A stretch of 64,000 nucleotides of DNA from Cryobacterium levicorallinum. GTDB lineage: Bacteria; Actinomycetota; Actinomycetes; Actinomycetales; Microbacteriaceae. The notes beneath the pieces are model-generated. The model was not told the origin of the DNA. It made no database searches and was given only the letters and a program-made list of their open reading frames with translations. Positions 50,391 to 58,853 of the stretch are shown piece after piece. Where the stretch lies: positions 1 to 64,000 of the forward strand of contig NZ_SOFE01000023.1 in assembly GCF_004402405.1 (NCBI RefSeq). The letters run 5' to 3'. Each line of letters opens with the position of its first letter. Within the stretch, counting starts at the first letter, position 1. The position numbers and the translations under genes are program-made.

Positions 50391-51611
50391 ATGGATACCG
50401 GAAGCATTGCATGGGGGCTGACAGCCACCGCACTGGTGTTGTTTATGACACCGGGTGTCGCCTTCTTCTACGGCGGACTGGTCAAGGCCAAGAGCGTCAT
50501 CAGCATGATGATGATGAGCTTCGGCGCATTGGGTCTCATCAGCGTCCTCTGGATCCTCTATGGCTTCAACATGAGCGCTGTCGGCAGCCCCACTCAATTC
50601 GCCGGAAACCCGTTCTCGGACTTCGGCCTGGGCCAGCTCGCCATGGGCGAGACCGGCAGCATCGATCTGCTCGGTGCCACCTACGGTGCCACCTTCGCCA
50701 TCATCACCGTTGCCCTGATCAGTGGCGCGGTCGCCGACCGGGCCAAGTTCGGGTCCTGGATGATCTTCGCCGGTGTCTGGGCGACCCTCGTCTACTTCCC
50801 TGTCGCGGCCTGGGTCTGGGGCGGTGGCTGGATCATGAAACTGGGTGAGACGCTGAGCCTCCCGGGCGTCATCGACTACGCCGGCGGCACCGCGGTGCAC
50901 ATCAACGCCGGTGCAGCTGCTCTCGCCCTCGCGCTGGTTCTCGGCAAGCGGGTCGGCTTTCAGAAGGGCATCACCAAGCCGCACAACGTGCCGCTCGTGC
51001 TCATCGGTGCCTCCATTCTCTGGTTCGGCTGGTTCGGCTTCAACGCCGGCGCCGAATGGCTCAACGGCCTCGCCAACGTTGGCATCATTGTCGTCAACAC
51101 CCTCGGTGCCACCGCAGCGGCCATCCTCGCCTGGATGCTGGTCGAGAAGTTCAAGGACGGCAAGGCCACCTCGGTCGGTGCAGCATCCGGTGCCGTTGCC
51201 GGACTTGTCGCCATCACCCCGGCCTGCGCCAACCTCGAGCCCGGCTGGGCGCTGCTGCTGGGTGCCGTCGCCGGTGCCGTCTGCGCCCTCGCCATCGAAC
51301 TCAAGTTCAAGCTCGGCTTCGACGACTCGCTCGACGTGGTCGGCATCCACCTCGTCGGCGGCATCATCGGCACCCTGTACCTCGGCTTCTTCGCCATCGG
51401 TACCGGCCTGTTCACCGGTGGCGACCTCGGTCAGTTCGCCGTGCAGGCTATCGCGGCCTTCTCGGTCCTCGTCTACTCCTTCGTCATCGCGTACCTGCTT
51501 GGTCTCGCGATCGAGAAGACCATCGGTTTCCGCATCAAGAACGAAGACGAACTGGCCGGAATCGACACCAGCGTCCATGGTGAAGAGGGCTACGCCCTCG
51601 AGCGTGTCTAG
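50391..51611 (+). CDS. amt: ammonium transporter
   Basis: 406 residues from ATG 50391. Eleven membrane helices; conserved pore elements include FYGGLVKAKSVI, DYAGGTAVHINAGAAALAL and WFGWFGFNAG, with twin-His partner in VVGIHLVGGIIGTLYLG. Its short tail is cytosolic. GlnK, its usual partner, is not next to it. Confidence 0.95.
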   Translation: MDTGSIAWGLTATALVLFMTPGVAFFYGGLVKAKSVISMMMMSFGALGLISVLWILYGFNMSAVGSPTQFAGNPFSDFGLGQLAMGETGSIDLLGATYGATFAIITVALISGAVADRAKFGSWMIFAGVWATLVYFPVAAWVWGGGWIMKLGETLSLPGVIDYAGGTAVHINAGAAALALALVLGKRVGFQKGITKPHNVPLVLIGASILWFGWFGFNAGAEWLNGLANVGIIVVNTLGATAAAILAWMLVEKFKDGKATSVGAASGAVAGLVAITPACANLEPGWALLLGAVAGAVCALAIELKFKLGFDDSLDVVGIHLVGGIIGTLYLGFFAIGTGLFTGGDLGQFAVQAIAAFSVLVYSFVIAYLLGLAIEKTIGFRIKNEDELAGIDTSVHGEEGYALERV

Positions 51612-51642
51612 GCTTTGAACAGTCCCGACTGGTCGGGTAACG

Positions 51643-51685
51643 GGCGGTACGGAAGCGGGATCATCCGCTTCGGTACCGCCTTTCT
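51643..51685 (+). terminator. terminator after amt
   Basis: GGCGGTACGGAAGCGG (51643-51658) pairs with CCGCTTCGGTACCGCC (51665-51680) with one mismatch, loop GATCAT, then TTTCT. Confidence 0.8.
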
Positions 51686-51812
51686 GCGTACCCGCCCACG
51701 GTGCCGCCGGTGAACGGATGCGGCGGGTGAACGGATGCCGCGGGCTCACCGAACTGCGGCGAATGGATACCGCGGGCACTGCCGCAACTGCGGGTGAGCG
51801 GATGCCGCTGAC

Positions 51813-52994
51813 TCAGCCGCGAACGCAGGTGCCGGACGAGACCGGGGCGTTCCGGCCCGGTGCCTCGTTGATGACCGGCTGAACCTCATCGAGCGCGAGC
51901 GCGTAGCCGACATTGTCGGTGTTGGACGCCTTGGCAAAGATGACGCCCACGACGAGGCCGGACTCGCTCAGCAGCGGACCGCCCGACTCGCCCTGCTGCA
52001 CGTCGGACGCCACGGTGTACACTTGGCGCGGCGTCGGGTCCTGGCCGTAGATGTCGGCGACGCTGATGGTGCCGAGCGAGATAACCTGGGCCGGGTCGGA
52101 GACGTACGGACCGCCGAAGGGGTACCCGTCGGCGACCGCGCCACTGCCCGCGGAAAGATCGGCGCCGACAGTGAGTGGGGCTGCGCCGAGTCCAGGCACC
52201 GAAATGACGGCGAGGTCATCGACCGGGTCGAAGTAGACGATTTCCCCGGCCAAAGCCTCACCGGACGGCGTCTCAATCACGGGCTGGTTCACCCCGGCCA
52301 CGACGTGGGCGTTGGTGATGACGCGGCCGTCGGACACCACGAATCCGCTGCCCGACTGGCTCTGGCCACAGGCGTAGGCCGTTCCGGTGATGCGTACGAC
52401 GGACTGCGCGGCCACGGCCAGGGCCGGGCTGCTGGTGTCGGCCTGGGCAGCATCCGGTGTCGGGCCGGTGAAGGCGTCGACGATGCGCGGCAGACCTTGG
52501 GACACCGCAACGGAGCGAAGTTGCGCGAGGAGGGCCTTGACCCGGTCAGGGGTCGCCGAGTCGATGCGGGACACCACGGTAGATTCAGCGATGGCGGGGG
52601 AGAGGAATGGTATGCCCAGGGCACCGATGCTAAACGCGACCATCGACGCCACGAGCGCCGAGGCGACCGCAGCGAAGGCTGCACCGAGTACGCGGTTGAT
52701 CGTACCGAGCGGGGAACGCTTCGATTTGCGGCCGACCATGCTGCCGGCGGAAGCACCGACCGAGTGTCCAATGAGTACGAGCAGAACGGCCACGGCGATC
52801 GTGCCGGGGGTGCGCCATTCCGGCGCGGGAATCCAGCCGCCGACCAGCGGTACCACGAAGAAGGCGGCGAATCCACCGGCGACCGCGCCGATTATGCCGG
52901 TCAGGCTGCGCAACAGACCGCTGCGGTAGCCGTTGACGAGGGCGACGACCAACAACAGAATGAGCAAGAGGTCGAGCACGGTTGAGCCTGGCAT
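51813..52994 (-). CDS. marP: MarP-type membrane serine protease
   Basis: 393 residues. N-terminal CvpA-like part with four membrane helices (about 5-130), then a trypsin-like periplasmic domain (about 195-390) with catalytic His in ITNAHVVAG, Asp in DPVDDLAVISV and Ser in QQGESGGPLLSES. Two Cys (YACGQSQ and SSGTCVRG) could form the disulfide known from mycobacterial MarP. MarP is needed for acid and oxidative stress resistance in mycobacteria. Confidence 0.9.
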   Translation of the reverse strand: MPGSTVLDLLLILLLVVALVNGYRSGLLRSLTGIIGAVAGGFAAFFVVPLVGGWIPAPEWRTPGTIAVAVLLVLIGHSVGASAGSMVGRKSKRSPLGTINRVLGAAFAAVASALVASMVAFSIGALGIPFLSPAIAESTVVSRIDSATPDRVKALLAQLRSVAVSQGLPRIVDAFTGPTPDAAQADTSSPALAVAAQSVVRITGTAYACGQSQSGSGFVVSDGRVITNAHVVAGVNQPVIETPSGEALAGEIVYFDPVDDLAVISVPGLGAAPLTVGADLSAGSGAVADGYPFGGPYVSDPAQVISLGTISVADIYGQDPTPRQVYTVASDVQQGESGGPLLSESGLVVGVIFAKASNTDNVGYALALDEVQPVINEAPGRNAPVSSGTCVRG

Positions 52995-53186
52995 TCGTCT
53001 CCCTTAGTTGATGCTGCACGTGTTGTTTGGTCACGATCTCGTATTGTTCATGGTTACACAGGCCTCCTTCGCGATTGCTGAGCGCAGCCGGCGCCCCGCG
53101 TGCTTTCCCGGCCGATCAACAGGCGCGGGGCACGCAAAACTGAAGTATCGTGAACCGACTACCGACGTCGGCCCGAAAGGACAGCG

Positions 53187-53918
53187 GTGACTCCAGCAGA
53201 GTCCTTGCCCATCTCCACGATCGCACCGCCCCTGGCCGGGCGGGCCGTGGCCAGCCAGCGCTGGTCGCACCTGGTGTTTCTGCATTGGCGAGTGGATGCT
53301 GCGCTGATCGCGCCGCTCCTGCCCAGCGGCCTGGTTCCCGATGAGCATGACGAATCGAGCTGGGTGGGCCTGATCCCGTTCGTCCTCGATCGCGCGACCG
53401 TTCTCGGGAGCCCGCCGATTCCGTACTTCGGCACCTTTGTCGAGGTAAACGTGCGCCTCTACGCCGTTGACGCCCGGGGGCGTCGCGGCGTTGTGTTCGT
53501 ATCGCTGGAGGCCAGCCGCCTCGCTGCCGTGCTCGCGGCGCGTGCGCTGTTCTCGCTGCCCTACATCTGGTCGCGCACGCGGCTCTCGGTTGATTCCGAA
53601 CAGTACCGGTACACCGCGACGCGCCACCGCGACCGGACCGCGCACACCGAGGTGGTGGCTCGGCCGGGTTCAGTCGCCGTGTTGGATGACCCGTTGGCCG
53701 ATTTTTTGACCGCGCGCTGGGCCCTGTTCACAAGCATCCGTGGTCGCATCGTGCACCTGCGCAACCATCATGAGCCGTGGCCGTTATACCGTGCCGAGCT
53801 CCTGAGTATTGACGACACCCTGCTGGCCGCAGCCGGTTTCCCCGGTCTGGCCGATCGCGCTCCCGACTCTGTGCTCTACTCGCCCGGCGTGACGACCTGG
53901 TTCGGACGGGGCAACTGA
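53187..53918 (+). CDS. DUF2071 (YqjF-like) protein
   Basis: 243 residues from GTG 53187 with GAAAGG upstream. WSHLVFLHWRVDAALIAPLL and LPSGLVPDEHDESSWVGLIP at the start, then TFVEVNVRLYAVDARGRRG, all typical of DUF2071, an acetoacetate-decarboxylase-like fold. No catalytic role assigned. Confidence 0.85.
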   Translation: MTPAESLPISTIAPPLAGRAVASQRWSHLVFLHWRVDAALIAPLLPSGLVPDEHDESSWVGLIPFVLDRATVLGSPPIPYFGTFVEVNVRLYAVDARGRRGVVFVSLEASRLAAVLAARALFSLPYIWSRTRLSVDSEQYRYTATRHRDRTAHTEVVARPGSVAVLDDPLADFLTARWALFTSIRGRIVHLRNHHEPWPLYRAELLSIDDTLLAAAGFPGLADRAPDSVLYSPGVTTWFGRGN

Positions 53919-53986
53919 CCGGGTGGGCGTACTCAGAGAGTTCTGAAAAAATGTTCTGATCGACCACGATACTGAAGGAGTACACC

Positions 53987-54556
53987 ATGGGATTTCTTGA
54001 TTTTCTGCTCGGCCGCAAGGAGCAGGCACCCACCGACGATCGGCCAGTGCGGTCGAATAGCGCTCCGGTCCGCAGTGAGGATGAGATCGCCGTCGAGCGC
54101 TACCAGTACCTGCTGCGCACCGCACCGCCCGAGACCATCGAGAAGGTGCACACCGAGGCGTTCTCCAAATTGACCGAGGAACAGCGCGATATTCTCTTTC
54201 GCCAGCTCACCGAGAACCTCGAACCGAGTGAGCGTCCAGCGGATGCCGCACCGGCCCACCTGGCCCAGGCGGCGACCCGGGCCGAGCTCCGCGAGCCGGG
54301 CACGCTCACCCGTACCTTCGGAAACCAGAACGGCATGGGCTTTGGCAGCATGGTCGGCGGATCACTGCTCGGTACGGTCGCCGGTTTCGTCATCGGATCG
54401 GCGCTGGTCAGCTCCTTCATGCCGATGGACGGTGGCGGCACAGATGCCGGTGCCGACGCGGACAGCGAGACCAACGCCGATTCGGGCCGCGACTCCGGTG
54501 GAGACGCTGGAGGAGATTTCGGCGGCGGCGACTTCGGTGGAGACTTCGGGTTCTGA
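53987..54556 (+). CDS. hypothetical membrane-associated protein with Gly/Asp-rich tail
   Basis: 189 residues from ATG 53987 with GAAGGAG upstream. Helical middle part (EDEIAVERYQYLLRTAPPET, then EEQRDILFRQLTENL), one glycine-rich hydrophobic segment (about 127-147, MVGGSLLGTVAGFVIGSALV) and an acidic tail of about 45 residues rich in Asp and Gly ending GGGDFGGDFGF. The family is not recognised. Related actinobacterial hypothetical proteins share this layout. Monocistronic. Confidence 0.7.
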   Translation: MGFLDFLLGRKEQAPTDDRPVRSNSAPVRSEDEIAVERYQYLLRTAPPETIEKVHTEAFSKLTEEQRDILFRQLTENLEPSERPADAAPAHLAQAATRAELREPGTLTRTFGNQNGMGFGSMVGGSLLGTVAGFVIGSALVSSFMPMDGGGTDAGADADSETNADSGRDSGGDAGGDFGGGDFGGDFGF

Positions 54557-54569
54557 TTTCCCAGGGCCG

Positions 54570-55223
54570 CTAGTGGACGGCGGCGATGGCCTCGCCAACG
54601 GGAACGTCGCCGTCGGTGAACTCAATGAACTTGCCGATGCTGTTGTCGCTCGCGAGCACGGCTGCGGCGACGAGCGCGACGTTCTCGCGTGAGGTGTCGC
54701 CGCCCGTGCCGTCGGACCCCACCATGATGGAACCGCTCGCGGCGTCGAGGGTCAGCGCGCTCGGTCCGAGGATGGTCCAGTTCAGTGAGGTTGCTCGCAG
54801 GTAGTCGTCGGCTGCCGCCTTGGCCTCGTAGTAGGCGAACATGCCGTCGTCGGGGGAGGCACCGTGGTTGGCGCGCGATCCCTTATAGGAGACCATCACG
54901 TAACGGTAGATGCCGGCCCGCGCTGCGGCGACCATTGAGCGGATGGCCGCATCTCGGTCGACCGCATAGGTGCGCTCAGCGCTTCCCCCGCCGGCCCCGG
55001 CGGACCACACGATGGCGTCGTGGCCGGCCAGGAGGGTCGTGAGCTGATCGGTGGACAGATTCTCGACATCCGCTTGCAAGGGGGTTGCGCCGGTCGCCGA
55101 AACGTCGGCGGCATGCTCGGGGTTGCGGATGAGGGAGCTGACCTCGTGGCCGGCAGTCGTGAGCAGACGGGCCAGGTGGAGGGCAACTTTTCCGTGCCCG
55201 CCGATGATTGCAATATTTGTCAT
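54570..55223 (-). CDS. NAD(P)-binding atypical SDR protein
   Basis: 217 residues with the Rossmann motif IIGGHGKVALHLARLL at the N-terminus and YVMVSYKGSRANHG, YYEAKAAADDYLRATSLNWT in the middle. This is the NAD(P)H-binding SDR_a5-like family with no typical catalytic Tyr-Lys pair in the classical positions. Substrate unknown. Confidence 0.85.
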   Translation of the reverse strand: MTNIAIIGGHGKVALHLARLLTTAGHEVSSLIRNPEHAADVSATGATPLQADVENLSTDQLTTLLAGHDAIVWSAGAGGGSAERTYAVDRDAAIRSMVAAARAGIYRYVMVSYKGSRANHGASPDDGMFAYYEAKAAADDYLRATSLNWTILGPSALTLDAASGSIMVGSDGTGGDTSRENVALVAAAVLASDNSIGKFIEFTDGDVPVGEAIAAVH

Positions 55224-55259
55224 GTGATTAAGCCTGTCACGATTGGCTGCCCGCAGCGC

Positions 55260-55973
55260 TCAGGGTTGAAGAAAACCCAGCAGTATCGCGGCGAGCGTAA
55301 CGCAGCCCAGTTGGACGCCGAGAAAGACGGCCACCCAGAACAGCCCTGGAATGTGGGTGAGCCGAGCCAGCTGGTCGGCGTCAGACGATGTCCCGGCCCT
55401 GCGCGACCGGGACTGTTGCAGCTCGAGGGACGTGCGCAGCGCACCGAGCAGGAGAAATGCCGTGACCAGTAGGGCGAACACGCCCTGTACCTGCGGCGTG
55501 CCGAACCAAGAGACACCGAAGACGATGGCACCCGTGACGGCGACTGACCAGAGCCCGAACCAGTTGCGAATCTGCACGAGCAGTAGCGCGAGCGCCGCGA
55601 GCAACGCCCAGAGCAATCCCAGGTCGTACCCCCGGCTGAGTAGCCAGGCAGCGCCAAGGCCGAGCAGCGCGGGGGCGGGGTAACCGGCCAACAGGGTGAA
55701 GATCATGCCCGGCCCGCTCGGGCGACCGCGGCTCACGGTGAGTCCTGAGGTGTCCGAATGCAAGCGGATGCCGCCCAGCCGCCGCCCACAGACCACCGCG
55801 ACGACTCCGTGGCCGCCCTCGTGCACGATGGTGATGGCGTGCCGGGCCAGGCGCCATACCGGCGGAAAAAACACGATAGCCGCGGCCGCCGCCACGGTCA
55901 GCCACGCGGTGAGGGGGGCGAGCGCGGCGTGCGGAGTTGTCATGCGCTGCCAGATGTCGAGGAGCAGGTCCAT
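55260..55973 (-). CDS. M50 family metallopeptidase
   Basis: 237 residues from the ATG at 55973. HEGGHGVVAVVCGRRLGG holds the HExxH zinc motif as HEGGH, preceded by a helix with LTVAAAAAIVFF. Further helices follow (for example LLWALLAALALLLVQI). Members of this short M50-like group are common in actinobacteria and uncharacterised. A cytoplasmic membrane location is expected. Confidence 0.82.
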   Translation of the reverse strand: MDLLLDIWQRMTTPHAALAPLTAWLTVAAAAAIVFFPPVWRLARHAITIVHEGGHGVVAVVCGRRLGGIRLHSDTSGLTVSRGRPSGPGMIFTLLAGYPAPALLGLGAAWLLSRGYDLGLLWALLAALALLLVQIRNWFGLWSVAVTGAIVFGVSWFGTPQVQGVFALLVTAFLLLGALRTSLELQQSRSRRAGTSSDADQLARLTHIPGLFWVAVFLGVQLGCVTLAAILLGFLQP

Positions 55974-56109
55974 GCGTCTCAGACTAGGTGTCTGCCGAGC
56001 AGCCCTGGATAGCTGGGGCGGCGAGTAAATGCCACCGTGCGACGGCGTGCTTCGGGAGGAACACGCACAGGGGGTGCGTAAGCGAGATGGGCCGCTGGAC
56101 ACTGGTTCC

Positions 56110-56325
56110 ATGGAGAAACGCACGGAACGGCAGAATATCCACGAAATTATCGAGCGGCTGACGGCGCAGTTTTTGCTGGTTGCGCGATCGCGAGTTGACC
56201 AAGCCGTTGAACTCGAATACGTGAAATTGAACGGCAGGCCGGTTCGTCAGTACGGTTCCAATCTGGTCGAGCACGCTGCGAAGGCCCGCCTCGCCCAGGT
56301 CGCCGTGGTCAACGTCGCTGCCTGA
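56110..56325 (+). CDS. hypothetical protein, 71 aa
   Basis: ATG 56110. Helical and charged (ERQNIHEIIERLTAQFLLVA, then EYVKLNGRPVRQYGSNLVEH). No membrane helix or known domain; the frame also stays open upstream to 56029 without a ribosome binding site. Terminator follows at 56352. Confidence 0.5.
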   Translation: MEKRTERQNIHEIIERLTAQFLLVARSRVDQAVELEYVKLNGRPVRQYGSNLVEHAAKARLAQVAVVNVAA

Positions 56326-56351
56326 GGACGGCGTGAATCAGGCGACTTAAC

Positions 56352-56388
56352 CACGAAAAGCCTCGATTTCTCGGGGCTTTTCGTGTAT
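56352..56388 (+). terminator. terminator after the 71-aa ORF
   Basis: CACGAAAAGCC (56352-56362) pairs with GGCTTTTCGTG (56375-56385). It also lies just past the 3' end of the minus-strand tRNA-Val. Confidence 0.7.
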
Positions 56389-56395
56389 TCGCGGT

Positions 56396-56467
56396 GGGCG
56401 ATGCGGGACTTGAACCCACGACCTCTTCCGTGTGAAGGAAGCGCGCTACCAGCTGCGCCAATCGCCC
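56396..56467 (-). tRNA. tRNA-Val (anticodon CAC)
   Basis: On the minus strand, acceptor GGGCGAT pairs with ATCGCCC. Anticodon stem CTTCC/GGAAG with loop TTCACAC gives anticodon CAC. T-arm GTGGGTTCAAGTCCCGC. CCA is not encoded. Confidence 0.92.
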
Positions 56468-56825
56468 AATTGCACTCACACCACAAACCAAAGTTGCTGG
56501 TGCGACTTTTGATACTAGCCCAGACTGGCGGGTCGCCGCACATCGACGCCGCTCGCGGTGTGGCGCGGGCCACCCCCGCACCAGCTCGACGGCACAGCCA
56601 CGTTGCGCGGGAGCTTCGCCGCTGCGCGGGAGACGGCGGAACTGGCGCAGGTCCAGCGCAGCGTGTTGCGCGAGTGTTGTGGCCAGGGCCCTTACTCCTG
56701 GCGCAACTCCCGCGCCGCCCGCACCCCACCCACGCCACCCCGCGCAACACGCCGTAAAAGCCTCGGTTTGGTTTCCGTCTGGCTATTCAGCTAGAGTCTC
56801 TGAGTACGCAGAAATGCGAACAGTT
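56468..56825. other. 358-bp gap between divergent tRNA genes
   Basis: No domain-bearing frame found on either strand. The right margin may hold the tRNA-Gly promoter: TTGGTT at 56768-56773 and TAGAGT at 56792-56797 with an 18-bp spacer, 28 bases before the tRNA 5' end. Confidence 0.35.
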
Positions 56826-56897
56826 GCGGATGTGGCGCAGTGGTAGCGCATCACCTTGCCAAGGTGAGGGTCGCGAGTTCGAATCTCGTCATCCGCT
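56826..56897 (+). tRNA. tRNA-Gly (anticodon GCC)
   Basis: Acceptor GCGGATG pairs with CATCCGC. Anticodon stem TCACC/GGTGA with loop TTGCCAA gives GCC. T-arm CGCGAGTTCGAATCTCG. Discriminator T, CCA not encoded. Confidence 0.93.
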
Positions 56898-56957
56898 CGA
56901 ATGAACTGGAATCGCACCTTTGGGTGCGGTTCCAATTCGTTTGGTATGAACCCAACT

Positions 56958-57028
56958 GGTGGATTGGCCGAGAGGCGAGGCAGCGGCCTGCAAAGCCGTT
57001 AACACGGGTTCGAATCCCGTATCCACCT
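56958..57028 (+). tRNA. tRNA-Cys (anticodon GCA)
   Basis: Acceptor GGTGGAT pairs with ATCCACC. Anticodon loop CTGCAAA gives GCA. T-arm CACGGGTTCGAATCCCGT. CCA not encoded. Start 60 bases after tRNA-Gly. Confidence 0.93.
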
Positions 57029-57088
57029 CAATTCTTGGTGCATTCGCCGAGAACTGTATTGCAGAGACACCGTAATTCCCAGAATCTT

Positions 57089-57160
57089 GGGCGATTGGCG
57101 CAGCGGTAGCGCGCTTCCCTGACACGGAAGAGGTCACTGGTTCGATCCCAGTATCGCCCA
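57089..57160 (+). tRNA. tRNA-Val (anticodon GAC)
   Basis: Acceptor GGGCGAT pairs with ATCGCCC. Anticodon stem CTTCC/GGAAG with loop CTGACAC gives GAC. T-arm ACTGGTTCGATCCCAGT. Very similar to the tRNA-Val(CAC) on the other strand. Confidence 0.93.
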
Positions 57161-57180
57161 CACAGCGTTTGAAGAAACAC

Positions 57181-57208
57181 GAAAACCCCGGTCAAACGGG
57201 GTTTTTTT
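57181..57208 (+). terminator. terminator of the tRNA cluster
   Basis: AAAACCCCG, loop GTCAAA, CGGGGTTTTTTT: a short GC stem with a seven-T tail, 24 bases after tRNA-Val(GAC). Confidence 0.85.
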
Positions 57209-57310
57209 GTACGCAAAACCGGCCGTGCACTATCTGGGCAACACGCCGGCTGGTGTGCCCTTGTGCAGCATCCACTGCCCGCGTAGTTTTGCGCGCAGGA
57301 GGTGAGTGCA

Positions 57311-57505
57311 ATGCGCGCCACAGAGGGAGATCGGATTGTCATTCGCGGCAAAACGGTGGAACGGCCGGACCGTCGCGGCGAGATACTTGAGGTTCGCGGG
57401 ATCGACGGCGGGCCGCCGTACCTCGTATTGTTCGACGACCGGCACGAGAGCATCGTGTATCCCGGTGCCGACTTCGTGATCGAACGTTCGTCGGAGTCGG
57501 TTTAG
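57311..57505 (+). CDS. DUF1918 domain protein, 64 aa
   Basis: ATG 57311 is chosen over GTG 57302 because AGGAGGTGA overlaps the latter and has suitable spacing for the former. MRATEGDRIVIRGKTVERPD, RRGEILEVRGIDGGPPYLVL and YPGADFVI are DUF1918 hallmarks, a small SH3-like barrel common in actinobacteria. Function unknown. Confidence 0.9.
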   Translation: MRATEGDRIVIRGKTVERPDRRGEILEVRGIDGGPPYLVLFDDRHESIVYPGADFVIERSSESV

Positions 57506-57565
57506 GTCAGCGCCTGATTTGCGCGTCGGCCAACCCGCGAAAGCGGATGCCGCGCCCAGGTCGCC

Positions 57566-57610
57566 GGGAGAGGGTGAGAGTTCAGCGACGCTGAACTCTC
57601 ACCCTCTCCC
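57566..57610. terminator. bidirectional terminator, 21-bp perfect stem
   Basis: GGGAGAGGGTGAGAGTTCAG plus C (57566-57586) is perfectly mirrored at 57590-57610 around GAC. It lies between DUF1918 and the convergent Ig-like protein gene, 47 bases before the stop of the latter. Confidence 0.8.
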
Positions 57611-57656
57611 GTTACCGAATAACCCGCACCAATCGCGGCAGGGTCAACGCCGGAGC

Positions 57657-58673
57657 TTACTTCGTCGTACCCAGGTAGCGGGCCACGAGCGCGTGCGTGC
57701 CCACCTTCAATGACGTGTAATTGAACGTGGCTGAACCCTTCGAAAGCGCTACGGGCTGGCCGACCTTGGTCGCCACGTCATAGAACTGCACGAACCCGGT
57801 CACCGTTCCGGCCGCTGACGTGAATGTCGCTGTGGCCGAGACGGGCGTTCCCACGTGCACATCACCCCGGGGCATGACGGTCAGCGTTCGACTTACCCTG
57901 GCCGGCTTCGCCACGACCGTGACAACCACTGTTGGTGAGGTCGATGGGTTATAGAAGACGGCGAAACTCTCCGCCGTGATGCGGTGCACCCGCACGGACA
58001 ACCTCGTCGTCGTGATCGTCGAATGCCACTCGCCGAATACCTGGTCGCCGACCAGCGGTCGGCCATTGTCGAAGAAGGCGATCTCTTCGCTGGAACGATC
58101 ACCGTCCAGGGCGCGGCCCTGACTGTCCGTGACGTCTGCGGTGAAGGTGATGCGCTGGCCGGCCGTGATGGTGCCGGACGGCGTCGCGGTCAGGGTCGTT
58201 TTGGTGTCGGGTCCGGTCGGCACGAAGTAGTTAAAGGTTTTCGATGCCGGGGAAAAGTTTCTATCCCCGAGATAGTCCATTCGAAACTGGCGCGTACCGG
58301 CCTTGCTGGGGTAGGCATCGGAGAAGAAGATGCCGGCCGTGTCGCTCGGCAGGAGCGCGGGTGTCTCGGTGCGGTTACCGGGCTCAATCGACACGACGCG
58401 CACACTTCCCGTCGGAACGGCGGTGGCGGGGGCAACGGCCGAGATCTCGCCGTAAACGGATGCCGCCTGGCCGGCAAAGTAGAAGTCAAAGGTGCCAGCC
58501 TCAATGCTGACCGTACCCCGCCCCGGGGAAAGGGCCGGGGCATCCGTTGCTGCCGATGCGGCGGGTGCGACGATCAGGGCACCGAGCACGGACGCAATCA
58601 CCAGTGCCGGCAGGCGCCAGGAACGCTTCGCGCCGCTGCGGGCCGCTGGGGTTGGGTGAGGTAATATTGTCAT
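57657..58673 (-). CDS. secreted protein with bacterial Ig-like (Big_3-type) domains
   Basis: 338 residues from the ATG at 58673. Basic N-terminus, hydrophobic helix LPALVIASVLGALIVAPAAS and an ASAA cleavage site at about residue 40. Then three beta-sandwich repeats, with PTGSVRVV, GTITAGQRITFTADVTDSQG and the closing SATATFTSAAGTVTGFVQFY and GTHALVARYLG. No sortase motif or C-terminal anchor, so probably released or loosely wall-bound. Function unknown. Confidence 0.8.
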   Translation of the reverse strand: MTILPHPTPAARSGAKRSWRLPALVIASVLGALIVAPAASAATDAPALSPGRGTVSIEAGTFDFYFAGQAASVYGEISAVAPATAVPTGSVRVVSIEPGNRTETPALLPSDTAGIFFSDAYPSKAGTRQFRMDYLGDRNFSPASKTFNYFVPTGPDTKTTLTATPSGTITAGQRITFTADVTDSQGRALDGDRSSEEIAFFDNGRPLVGDQVFGEWHSTITTTRLSVRVHRITAESFAVFYNPSTSPTVVVTVVAKPARVSRTLTVMPRGDVHVGTPVSATATFTSAAGTVTGFVQFYDVATKVGQPVALSKGSATFNYTSLKVGTHALVARYLGTTK

Positions 58674-58853
58674 GGCACGTTTCTTTGCGGTCGGTGGTGC
58701 TCGGACCCCCAAATCACGGACAAAGTACTCCCATATCGGCTCGGTTTGTAGGGCGTGCGAGCGCTATCGCGGTCTCTCGGTCGCTCAACCGACGATCAGC
58801 CCGGCGCACGCCGCTAAAGTTGATGGGTAGGCAAACAACAGGGAGTAATACAC

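Noticed and set aside
50262..51779. Minus-strand frame of 505 codons
   Set aside because: Antisense to amt, highly acidic low-complexity translation; not a protein family.
58674..58853. T-box leader for thrS
   Set aside because: No T-box consensus, specifier loop or terminator/antiterminator pair is visible in the 180 bases upstream.
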